A DNA stretch of 22,891 bases from positions 1 through 22,891 of the forward strand of contig CAYIEX010000007.1 in NCBI GenBank assembly GCA_964362485.1, given 5' to 3'. Both the position numbers and the translations under genes were made by a program. Position 1 is the first letter of the stretch, and the number at the start of each line of letters is the position of its first letter. The notes under the pieces are model-generated. The model was not told where the DNA came from. It ran no database searches and saw only the letters and a list, made by a program, of their open reading frames with translations. Positions 1 through 7,400 of the stretch are shown here, in pieces. This DNA comes from CAMAVK01 sp964362485 (GTDB lineage: Archaea > Nanobdellota > Nanobdellia > Woesearchaeales > GW2011-AR9).

Positions 1-485
1 TAATGGACCTTTTTTAGGTTCATCAAGGGAAGCGAGAGAGGGTTCACACCGCAGGCAAGATCAAGGATGCTCGATGGTTTGCCAGTAGTTGCAAAGATGC
101 TGGAGTACAGCATTTTGTAGGTAGCAAGTCGCTCTTTTGTAGAGGAGTGGGTTTCCAACATTTGGTGGAGAATTTGGGATTGCTCATTTGCCGTTGCATT
201 ATCATAGTGGGTGAGAAGCTCAAGAGGGTGATTTTGTGCTCGGAAGAGTCCATAGGATCGTCGCAATTTTTCGCGAATGCGTTTGAGTGTCTCTCGATAT
301 ATTGCCGATTTAGTATTGAATTTTTCAGTTAGTTGTTGTGCTGTTTTGGGTTCTTTTTGTAGATACACTTTGATTTGTTCTACAATAAACGTATCGCTGA
401 GTGCGGAAAGTTCTTTTTTCTTTTTAATATCAAGCGCAAAGGCTCCGAGCTGCTCTTTGGAAAGCATACGATAGAGTCGTTTCAT
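1..485 (-). CDS. FmrO/ArmA/RmtB-like 16S rRNA methyltransferase, 3' end outside window
   Basis: The frame is open from an ATG at 485 down to base 1, giving 161 residues with no stop, so the C-terminal part is missing. Residues 1-90 are helical and basic. Residues 113-120 read HSSTKERL, followed by a YxxIF stretch (127-131), TGKPSSILDLACG (134-146) and VNPLSLP. This order, HxSTKERL then IF then LDxACGxNPL, is the signature I know from the aminoglycoside-resistance methyltransferases (ArmA, RmtB, Sgm, FmrO) that make m7G1405 in 16S rRNA. LDLACG is the SAM-binding motif I. The family is best known from actinomycete antibiotic producers and resistant Gram-negatives, so an archaeal copy is notable; here it may be a housekeeping rRNA modifier. 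The SAM-domain remainder and catalytic region cannot be checked. A second start at 467 (MLSKEQ) fits the promoter better. It diverges from signal peptidase, 22 bp away. Confidence 0.72.
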   Translation of the reverse strand, partial: MKRLYRMLSKEQLGAFALDIKKKKELSALSDTFIVEQIKVYLQKEPKTAQQLTEKFNTKSAIYRETLKRIREKLRRSYGLFRAQNHPLELLTHYDNATANEQSQILHQMLETHSSTKERLATYKMLYSSIFATTGKPSSILDLACGVNPLSLPLMNLKKVH

Positions 486-507
486 AACTATAAAAAGCTT
501 TTTAAAG
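486..507. promoter_or_regulatory. Very short divergent promoter region
   Basis: Only 22 bp separate the two divergent start codons. The stretch holds tataaaaa (489-496) and, reading the other way, a tttaaaaa-type box near 499-506, around a central aagctt. A TATA centre near 493 would start rightward transcription near 520, inside the annotated signal peptidase frame and just before an in-frame ATG at 526. A centre near 502 would start leftward transcription near 475, just before the in-frame ATG at 467. Both real starts may therefore be internal. This is inference from spacing only. Confidence 0.45.
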
Positions 508-1191
508 ATGAAAGAACGGTTAGCAGATATGAGGGAAAAACTCAAGAGATTGCATCATCATTGTAAGAATGCATGGCATTTTTTGTGGCATGATGATTCG
601 CTTACGAGTTGGTTACTTAATATCGTTATTGCGTTTGTCGTTATCTATTTCATTGTCTACCCTTTGATTGGTGCTGTATTTGGTACGAGTTTTCCTATCG
701 TTGCGGTGCTGAGTGAAAGTATGGAACATGGGCTGTATGATGGTAAGTTATGTGAACAACGGCTTGCGGAGTTTAGAGAATCATTTGATAATTACTGGGA
801 CGTTTGTGGGAGTTGGTATGAGGAGAGGGGAATATCAAAAGAGCAATTCCGAGATTTTCCACTCTCAGATGGATTCAATAAGGGTGATGTGATTATTGTG
901 TGGCGAGCAGAGCGCACTAATTTGGAAATTGGCGATGTTCTAATCTTTAATGGAAATCGACAGCAGCCAATTATTCATCGGATTGTTGCAATAACCGAAG
1001 AGAATGGGAACATCTTTTATCAAACTAAAGGAGATCATAATAGTAATAGTATTAAATCACCCCTGGAAGAAACTAGAATAGGTGAAGAGCGGATTTTTGG
1101 CCAGGGGATATTGCGGTTGCCGTATTTTGGTTGGGTGAAGATTTTGTTCGTGGACTTGATGAGTTTGTTTGGTGTGCAGATAACGCGGTAA
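508..1191 (+). CDS. Signal peptidase I, archaeal/ER (Ser-His) type
   Basis: Membrane protease that removes signal peptides from exported proteins. The 227-residue protein has a cytoplasmic basic N-terminus, a membrane segment at about 37-58, and then VLSESMEHG, where Ser71 before Met72 is the expected nucleophile. His157 in PIIHRIV takes the place of the bacterial lysine, which makes it the S26B archaeal/eukaryotic type. TKGDHN (173-178) is the box E aspartate motif, and GQGILRLPYFGWVK is the usual C-terminal block, followed by a short hydrophobic tail. Residues 75-120 form an insertion between the Ser and the next conserved box, with Cys82 and Cys100 and a GSWYEE segment; I recall similar insertions in Woesearchaeota-type enzymes. 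ATG 526 (MREKLK) is an alternative start favoured by the TATA position. The likely clients in this window are the exported proteins with signal peptides at 3234-4445 and 11477-12616. Confidence 0.9.
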   Translation: MKERLADMREKLKRLHHHCKNAWHFLWHDDSLTSWLLNIVIAFVVIYFIVYPLIGAVFGTSFPIVAVLSESMEHGLYDGKLCEQRLAEFRESFDNYWDVCGSWYEERGISKEQFRDFPLSDGFNKGDVIIVWRAERTNLEIGDVLIFNGNRQQPIIHRIVAITEENGNIFYQTKGDHNSNSIKSPLEETRIGEERIFGQGILRLPYFGWVKILFVDLMSLFGVQITR

Positions 1192-1231
1192 TAGTTGCTT
1201 ATTTTATTTTAAACTAATAATCTTATTACAA
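1192..1231. terminator. T/A-rich convergent gap, possible bidirectional terminator
   Basis: The 40 bp between the signal peptidase stop and the stop of the facing ATPase gene are almost all A and T, with tattttattttaa on the plus strand. Archaeal RNA polymerase terminates at oligo-T tracts without a hairpin, so this is a plausible terminator. No stable stem is seen. Confidence 0.35.
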
Positions 1232-2158
1232 TCACTTCCCTGAAAAACTTTTACTTGCTTTTTCACTCCAAAAGCTGGGAAGGGTATTGGTTATAAAACC
1301 ACGATAGGAGTCTGTGTAGAGATAGGTTATACCGATTGTTCCTTTGTATTTTTTGAAATCTTCGTCAACCAACTCATAAATTTCTTTAATCTTGCCGCGC
1401 TCGAAGTCTTTTTGGAGAAGGCTCGATGGTTTTAATATCAGAAAGTCTGCTTGACGAATAGCGTTGATCTCGAGATTAGCAGAATTTTGAGTGATGAAGA
1501 GTACTGTGACGTCTTTGTGCCGGGAGATGAAGAGAAGTTCAGAGAGAAGAACGTTGGCATCACTCATTGTTTTTCTACTGCTAAATTGAATACCGCCTTC
1601 ATCGATTAATACTATGGCATTGTTTTCTAGCTGTGATGGATCGTGAATGAGAGTTATCCAGGAGGGAAGAGCATCGGCGCGAAAACCCATGGCAAAGATC
1701 TTCTTGTCGGTTTGCGCTTGCATATTCTCAAGGATACGCATCCCAATTGCGCTTTTACCGCTGCCACGCGCACCAATAATAAGCCCTATGAGACTTTTGG
1801 AGGAGTAGAGTTTATTCTCAAAGATCGGAAGTTCGCCAGTGATTGATTTTATTTCGGTGAGTTGCTCAAATGAGGAATTATGTGCAATGTGTCCAATGCT
1901 AGGGGGTGGAAGGGTTGGAGGGCTGTCTTTTGGATTTTTAGAAGAGGAGATGATCGTCTCATGTTTGGTTTCGTTGTTTTCCTGTCTATTCGCTTGTTTG
2001 CTTACTTTATTATCTTGCCGAACTTCTTTAATGCTATAATAGAGTTGTTTGAGAAGGAACCATATCGCTTGAAAAGGATAGATAAAGAGTAGCTTGAAGA
2101 GAAAGCGGAAGAATTTTCCAGCATAATAAATGAGACGTTGTCTTGTTTTTTTCCGCAT
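1232..2158 (-). CDS. Membrane-associated P-loop ATPase, Zot-like
   Basis: This 308-residue protein has a basic and aromatic N-terminus with a hydrophobic segment (about 16-38), a polar linker rich in Asn, Ser and Pro (45-90), and an ATPase domain. Walker A is GARGSGKS (129-136). Walker B is IVLIDE (182-187). A later FITQN (221-225) follows a SRHKDVTVL strand, the arrangement seen in the Zot (zonula occludens toxin) / HerA-FtsK class, where filamentous phage pI-type proteins move DNA or virions through membranes. DPANN genomes often carry such proteins. No other phage genes are present, so the substrate is unknown. The start is supported by a TATA-like box 27 bp upstream; there is no Shine-Dalgarno. 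The ATPase class is firm, the Zot label moderate. Confidence 0.7.
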   Translation of the reverse strand: MRKKTRQRLIYYAGKFFRFLFKLLFIYPFQAIWFLLKQLYYSIKEVRQDNKVSKQANRQENNETKHETIISSSKNPKDSPPTLPPPSIGHIAHNSSFEQLTEIKSITGELPIFENKLYSSKSLIGLIIGARGSGKSAIGMRILENMQAQTDKKIFAMGFRADALPSWITLIHDPSQLENNAIVLIDEGGIQFSSRKTMSDANVLLSELLFISRHKDVTVLFITQNSANLEINAIRQADFLILKPSSLLQKDFERGKIKEIYELVDEDFKKYKGTIGITYLYTDSYRGFITNTLPSFWSEKASKSFSGK

Positions 2159-2178
2159 AGGAGGGTAGTGGATCAGGG

Positions 2179-2188
2179 ATTATTTAAG
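2179..2188 (-). promoter_or_regulatory. TATA box of the Zot-like ATPase gene
   Basis: On the minus strand this reads cttaaataat. Its centre is about 26 bp upstream of the ATG at 2158, so transcription should start at or beside the start codon (leaderless mRNA). Confidence 0.5.
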
Positions 2189-2270
2189 AATTGCTCTTCA
2201 ATAATGGACTCTTGAGCAAGGGGTTATGTGAAGTTGTGTGCAATAAAATTTCCGTTTCTTTAAGAAAAAG

Positions 2271-2283
2271 AGAGGCGAGAACC
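2271..2283 (-). repeat. 13-bp inverted repeat, left copy
   Basis: The plus strand reads agaggcgagaacc, the exact reverse complement of ggttctcgcctct at 3008-3020. The two copies flank the orphan gene at 2308-2916 and lie about 750 bp apart, end to end. A diverged third copy is at 2943-2957. Confidence 0.6.
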
Positions 2284-2307
2284 CCCACCTTGTGATTCGC
2301 ACAAAAA

Positions 2308-2916
2308 TCACTTTGTAACTAACCAAGCTCTGCTCCAAATTCGATATACTTCATGATATTCATTTTCCAACATAAATCCAAAACTAAGTTCTTCTCTTGC
2401 GCAATCTCCATCTCCACCCATTTTACCTTCGATTCTTCGATCTCCAAAGCTAGTGCCAAATCTTCCTTTTTCTGCTTCCATAAACTCCCAAAGTGATTCT
2501 CCAATTGTCAGTTCTTGTTTTTTGAATGTGTCGTATTCTCTATTGTCAATAGCTCCAAACATGAATCGAAGTCCAAATTTTGACATTAATCTCATCTGCT
2601 TAAAATATCTATCTTCAACAGGATTAGAAGACTCTTGAACAAAGGCAGCATAATCTTTGTCATCTGCTTTAACACCCATCATTCTCAGAAATCCTGAAAA
2701 ATCTTCTTGTTTCACTCCATTACCAAAATAAACTAATCCACCAGATTCTTCTTGAGGTGGATCTCCCCTAATTGGTTCTAAAGAATGTCTTTGATAGCCA
2801 TAAACACCATTTCCATATGGAGTGAATTTTGATAAATCACCTGGTTGAACTTGAAGATTTTTTCCCGGCCAGACTGCCGGGCTTACAATTACTTTTTCTA
2901 ATCCTTGTTTTGTCAT
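2308..2916 (-). CDS. Hypothetical protein, orphan
   Basis: A 202-residue soluble protein with no signal peptide or membrane segment, and I do not recognise a family. It is rich in Gly, Glu, Phe and Arg, with short Gly-rich turns (YGNGVYGYQ near residue 34; GKMGGDGDC near 165) and a C-terminal block of aromatic residues. The start at ATG 2916 gives the longest frame, and no clear Shine-Dalgarno precedes it. By eye the gene is more AT-rich than its neighbours. It sits between 13-bp inverted repeats and next to the hairpin-rich stretch at 2936-3195, so it could be a recently gained gene or cargo of a small element. No transposase-like motif is present. The coding call rests on frame length and ordinary amino acid composition. 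Confidence 0.6.
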   Translation of the reverse strand: MTKQGLEKVIVSPAVWPGKNLQVQPGDLSKFTPYGNGVYGYQRHSLEPIRGDPPQEESGGLVYFGNGVKQEDFSGFLRMMGVKADDKDYAAFVQESSNPVEDRYFKQMRLMSKFGLRFMFGAIDNREYDTFKKQELTIGESLWEFMEAEKGRFGTSFGDRRIEGKMGGDGDCAREELSFGFMLENEYHEVYRIWSRAWLVTK

Positions 2917-3007
2917 TTTTAATCAACTCAGAAGTCTATTCCGAGGTTCTTCACCTCTTAATCTTTAGGATTCATACTAAACTTAAAAACCTTTCGGAAT
3001 AGTAAGA

Positions 3008-3020
3008 GGTTCTCGCCTCT
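3008..3020 (+). repeat. 13-bp inverted repeat, right copy
   Basis: ggttctcgcctct, the partner of 2271-2283. It forms part of a local hairpin (agagg / cctct, 3005-3009 with 3016-3020). A related unit gaggttcttcacctc lies 60 bp away at 2943-2957, and both are followed by a similar tail ending in ttaggatt or ttacggac. Confidence 0.6.
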
Positions 3021-3102
3021 AGTCCTTACGGACGAGCATAACAGGGCCGGATGTTCTGTGAACAATGGGTTGTGGTAAGGATAATTGCGCTAGATGGTAG
3101 TA

Positions 3103-3144
3103 TAGTCATCCAACTAATTCAATCAGATTGAAGTTGGATGACTA
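3103..3144. repeat. Long hairpin, 12 + 7 bp stem
   Basis: tagtcatccaac (3103-3114) pairs perfectly with gttggatgacta (3133-3144). After a 3-nt bulge (3115-3117), ttcaatc (3118-3124) faces gattgaa (3126-3132) around the tip. The structure is stable on either strand. Confidence 0.7.
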
Positions 3145-3195
3145 ATAGTCCGCAAAGTAGCATGTTCCTACCGGAACATTTTCTTTGAGGACTAT
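3145..3195. repeat. Long hairpin, 7 + 5 + 7 bp stem
   Basis: atagtcc (3145-3151) pairs with ggactat (3189-3195). After one G.A mismatch, caaag (3153-3157) pairs with ctttg (3183-3187). After a small internal loop, atgttcc (3162-3168) pairs with ggaacat (3173-3179) over a tacc loop. It abuts the previous hairpin with no spacer, and tatagtc at 3101-3107 could compete for gactata at 3190-3196, so two mutually exclusive folds are possible. Confidence 0.7.
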
Positions 3196-3233
3196 ATTAA
3201 TGTGCCTGGTGAAATTGGTTGAGACAAACGGCG

Positions 3234-4445
3234 TTATAACGCATTATCACCATACTCATCGCGGTGAGCGTAGCGATAAATCACATAAAAAATGATTAAG
3301 ATTAACAGCAGGCCTGCGATGATCCAACCCCAAGGTAAGGTGGAAGGGGTGTTTTCTGCTGATTTTGTTTCAACTGCTTTTCCTGTTAGTGGAGCAGGCG
3401 GAGGGATTTGTTCATCTGGTCCGAGGAGTTCTGTTTGGAAGACCTGTTTTTCCATGGCATAGGTATTCCAGTAGTTTACTGTCATTTCAACATTATATGT
3501 GCCGGGTTCGCGATTGCGCGCATTATAGTAGTCTTGGATTCTTTCACGCACAAGTGCAGCAAGATCGAGTGACTTTGTACGAAAGGTATCGAGTACCTCC
3601 CCATTTTGGGTTACTTTTACATCAACAAAAACATTTTCTACTTCTTTATTCCATTTATTAAGAAGTTCAAGTGTGTACTGATTAATGGTTTTAGCTTTTA
3701 AGTAGCGGTCAAAATAGGTTACTTCCACCTCTGGTTTTCCAATGATGAGCTTTTTTTGCACTTCGATTTCTTGATCATCATAGGTGGTAATAGCACTTAC
3801 TTTAAACTCGCCTTGCTCGAGTTGGTTCTTGGCTAATTGGACGCTGAGAACCTTATTTTCTTTCGTTTTAAGATTTGTTTCGTCTGTTGCGAGTGTCTCA
3901 CGAGTCTGTTTTTCATCATTTATGTAGAACGTTGTTTGGACATTGGAAAGATTTAATTTACCACGGTTTTCGACTTCCGAGATAAGTGTAATTTTTCCAC
4001 CATCATCGCGGAAGTTAAGCTTATTTTCGATGTATTTGTCGGGGTATGGGCCTTCGACAATAATTTTGTGTTTAACAATTACTTTGGATGAAATTGTCCC
4101 TAAATCGGTTTGAGCTAGATTCCGCTCAACAACAATATTGGCACTTGAAATTCCCGCGGGGACCACGGAGGGGAGTTTTACGACAAAATGCACCGCTTTT
4201 GCGTCTTCATTTTCGCGGAAATGTAACTCTTTTTCTTGTATGGTTACAAACGTGGAGAGCCCTCCTTCAACGCTTATGGTGGTAGTAATTGCTTGTGCAT
4301 CGTTGTTGACTACCCAGAATTCGCCGGAAAAATCTTGCCCTTTTTCAAAAGTATGCATTGTCTTTGAAGGACGAATACCAAGCGCCGTTACTAGATTGAA
4401 GAGAAGAAGTATTATTCCAATCCAAATAATTATTTTTTTATTCAT
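3234..4445 (-). CDS. Secreted Ig-like surface protein with C-terminal membrane anchor
   Basis: The 403-residue protein begins with a typical signal peptide (hydrophobic 4-20, ending TALG). Residues 22-340 are beta-rich: an N-terminal domain of the kind seen in archaeal surface proteins (IRPSKTMHTFEKGQDFSGEF, then WVVNND), followed by two further beta domains containing KVIV, KLIIGKPEVEV and similar strands. A Pro-rich spacer with LTGKAV (353-358) precedes a membrane helix (372-390) and a short charged cytoplasmic tail. It would stand outside the cell, held by its C-terminus. It starts three bases after the stop of the LamG protein gene, so the two are almost certainly co-transcribed. The start at 4445 fits the signal peptide exactly. 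Its role (S-layer part, adhesion or complex with the LamG protein) is not known. Confidence 0.8.
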   Translation of the reverse strand: MNKKIIIWIGIILLLFNLVTALGIRPSKTMHTFEKGQDFSGEFWVVNNDAQAITTTISVEGGLSTFVTIQEKELHFRENEDAKAVHFVVKLPSVVPAGISSANIVVERNLAQTDLGTISSKVIVKHKIIVEGPYPDKYIENKLNFRDDGGKITLISEVENRGKLNLSNVQTTFYINDEKQTRETLATDETNLKTKENKVLSVQLAKNQLEQGEFKVSAITTYDDQEIEVQKKLIIGKPEVEVTYFDRYLKAKTINQYTLELLNKWNKEVENVFVDVKVTQNGEVLDTFRTKSLDLAALVRERIQDYYNARNREPGTYNVEMTVNYWNTYAMEKQVFQTELLGPDEQIPPPAPLTGKAVETKSAENTPSTLPWGWIIAGLLLILIIFYVIYRYAHRDEYGDNAL

Positions 4446-4448
4446 TGT

Positions 4449-7400
4449 TCATTGTGAGCTTATACTAAATATTACAGTGGAGTTTTTTGGGCCGAGAGTC
4501 TCATTGTATGGTACTTCGACCAGGATATCAAGGAGGAAATCATCTTTCCAATCATGCCAATCAAAGTCAACTACATGTGCAAGGACACTACCCAGAGTAA
4601 AATTTGTCCAAGTTGTCGCTGACGCAGTAGTATTAAATGCATTCGTTTCGTTTTCGCGCACCGCGAATTGAAAATGGCTGCTGGATCTATTGACCATTAG
4701 GAATTGGAATGAATCTGAGATAATAGTTATATTTCCAATGATGTTTCCTGCACTTTCAACCCGGAAGGGAGGAGGATTTCCCAAGGTTGTGTTTTTACGC
4801 TGCCCGGGTTCCATGATACTAAAATTTACTTCTGCTTGGATAATGCTAATTGCAAGATAGGAATTGATAGTAAAGTTGAAGGTGGCTGAATAATTGCTGT
4901 AATTAAAGTTATCATACGCTCGAAGTCTCCAAAAATAGGTTGTGTCAACGTTGAGTTCAGTTGAGACATTGTAGCTTGTATTTGGCAACATTTCTTGAAT
5001 CCCCGAGACATTTACTTCAGGGTTATTAAATGCTGAGTTATCATCAATGAGTAAGTTGTATGTAATATTATCGTTATCAGTATCAGTAATGTTATTCCAA
5101 CGGAACCAGGGTGTACGGCTGACAGTTGTGTTGGTGCTTATGGGAGTCCCAAGAATGGGCATAGTTGGTACGGAATTGGAAATTTGAGTAGTACTCGAAT
5201 TTTGTTGACTGGAGTTACCGCTCCCATCATCAGCGATGACCGTCACATTGATGTTATCAAAATGGGAGAAATTGCCCGTGGAAAGTGTTGCAGTAACGTT
5301 GGTACCGGTAGCTATACTTGTATTGGTCTGATTAAATATACTTGTTCCGTTGCGATACCACATAAAGCGAACTGTGCCAGAATCACTTTCCGCATCAGTA
5401 TACAGAGTGGAGGTTGTAATGGTATCATTTTCAAATATAACATTGGGAAACATGGATAGATTAGTGACAGTGGGAGCTGAGTTAGAAGCGCTTGCAATGG
5501 TAATAGTATTCGAGCAAGTATCAGTTGATTCCAACTCTGTGTCTGAAGCGGTGATACAGGCCGTCCATTTGTCATCGAGCTTTGTTTCATTGGCATCAAG
5601 TATGTCATCCCGGCCCCGATAAAGGTTGAGGATCTGTTCTGATGAAAGGGAGCGATTATAGACTTTCAGATCGTCAACAAAGCCAGGATAGTATCCTGAC
5701 CAACCATTACATAAGTAAAGACCAAGTGCATTAGCTTGGCTTCCTTGTCCTCCGGTATAGAATCCAGCAAGGGTTCCATTGACGTACGCAAGCCAGGCTG
5801 AACCATTATAGTTAATGGCATAATGATGCCACACCCCCAGCGCTGTTGTTAAATTACTGATACGGTAACCATTGTCAACATACAGACGGAAATTGGTTGC
5901 ATCGTTACGCTGAAAAAGAATATAGGGAGCACCGGAAGTTAAAGAATCTTGCCAGGCAAATGCGCCCACACCCGTGCCGTCGGTAGTTGGCTTTGTCCAA
6001 AATGAGATGGTAACATTGATACCAGTAGTTCCCGGGAGGTTACTGAGAATATAATCATCTGTCCCATCGCATTCATAGGCACCTTTGCCATTGAATCCTT
6101 CTGTTTCTTTCCAGCGAGGTTCACCTCCATTGGCTCCTTCTACTGACCCATTATTGCTTAGATTAACATAATCTCTTGTTCTCGTGTTATTGATATACGT
6201 CTCAAATGGGAGGTTGAGAATTTGGTAAGGGATGTTTTGACCATACCAAGTGATAATACTCCGATAAGGATCACCATCGGGGTCGGAGGACGAGGTGTTG
6301 TACACGGTCAGGTTTTCTGCATCACCATTTGTTCCAAGTGTAGAATTAAGTATAATTGTACCGGGAGATGGTGCCCTATTACCAAAAATAGTGATATTGT
6401 TAGAACATTTATCTTCCCCATAGGTCGTGTTATCGTTGGGTGTAACGCAGGCTTTCCATTGTTCGCCAGCAAATGTGTCTGCCGGATCAAAAACGTTGGT
6501 GCGGTTGGAGTAGTAATTTAAGATTTGATTTGCAGACAAAGACCGATTGAAAACATTCACGTCATCAAACATTCCACCAAAGTACCCAAAATAGCCATTA
6601 CACAGGTATAATGAGACCGCGGCACTCTGCCCGGTAATAGCTGATGCGGAAAAACCGCCCAGAGTGCCGTTAACATAATGGAGCCAGGCGCTTCCATTAT
6701 GCGTTAGCGCAAAGTGATACCAAGTATTATCATTAATTGTGAGATTCGTAAATCTATAGCTACCGCTGGTGTACCACCGTGCACTGGTACTACTATCTCG
6801 CTGCAATAAGATATACGGTGCTCCATCATTGAGAGTACTGGCCCATTGGAACATACCAACACCTGTCGAACCCCCGATGGGCTTTGCCCAGAACATGACA
6901 GTGAGATTGTTTCCGGAGTCCCCACGTAAAGGTACCTCAAGATAATTATTGGTTCCATCACAACGATATGCACCACGCCCATCAAAGCCGCCCGTCGCGT
7001 TCCACACTGCTCCATTATTGGTAGCGTTATTGCTGAAATTAGTGAAATCACGCAGAGAACTTGTTTCTCCTTCAAGTGGAAGATTGAGCGTGTGAAAGGA
7101 TATGTTATTTGTGTACCACGTGATTATGTTTTTTGTTGGATCACCATCAGCATCAGTGGTTGAAATATTGTAAACAGTGATATTTTCATAGCGAGAACTA
7201 TTTTTACCAAAAGTAGAATTAAGGATGGGAGGATTATGAGTGGGCGCACGATTACTGAGGATAGTTAAGTTGTTGGAACATTTCTCTTCACCATCGGTGG
7301 TGTTGTCGTTGGGCGTTACGCAGGCTTTCCATTGTTCACCAGGAAATGTGTCAGCTGCATCAAAGACATTTGTTCGATTAGAGTAATAATTGAAGATTTG

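Larger units (their letters stand above)
2936..3195. other. Hairpin-rich gene-free stretch, candidate structured RNA
   Basis: The 317 bp between 2917 and 3233 hold no credible gene. They contain, in order: a 9-bp stem 2936-2944 / 2994-3002 enclosing a small hairpin 2943-2957; a hairpin 3005-3009 / 3016-3020; a gtcc/ggac hairpin 3022-3025 / 3030-3033; a possible long-range 7-bp pairing 3023-3029 / 3075-3081; and two adjacent stems of about 19 bp (3103-3144 and 3145-3195). On the minus strand this is downstream of the Ig-like surface protein gene and upstream of the orphan 202-residue gene. It could be a structured 3' region, a small RNA gene or the remnant of a mobile element. The pairings are seen; the function is inference. 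Confidence 0.5.

Noticed and set aside
1232..2158. Provirus marked by the Zot-like ATPase
   Set aside because: No coat, replication or integrase gene is near, and neighbours look chromosomal.
3040..3150. tRNA-like segment in the hairpin-rich gap
   Set aside because: No T-loop consensus, no acceptor stem of 7 bp at the right distance, and no anticodon arm of the right size.
2271..3195. IS200/IS605 transposon with end hairpins
   Set aside because: The enclosed protein has no HUH or catalytic tyrosine motif and no TnpB is present; only inverted repeats and hairpins support mobility.
4138..4671. Plus-strand open frame of 177 codons opposite the surface genes
   Set aside because: It lies antisense across two well-supported genes, spans their junction, has no promoter or ribosome site and a shadow-like composition.
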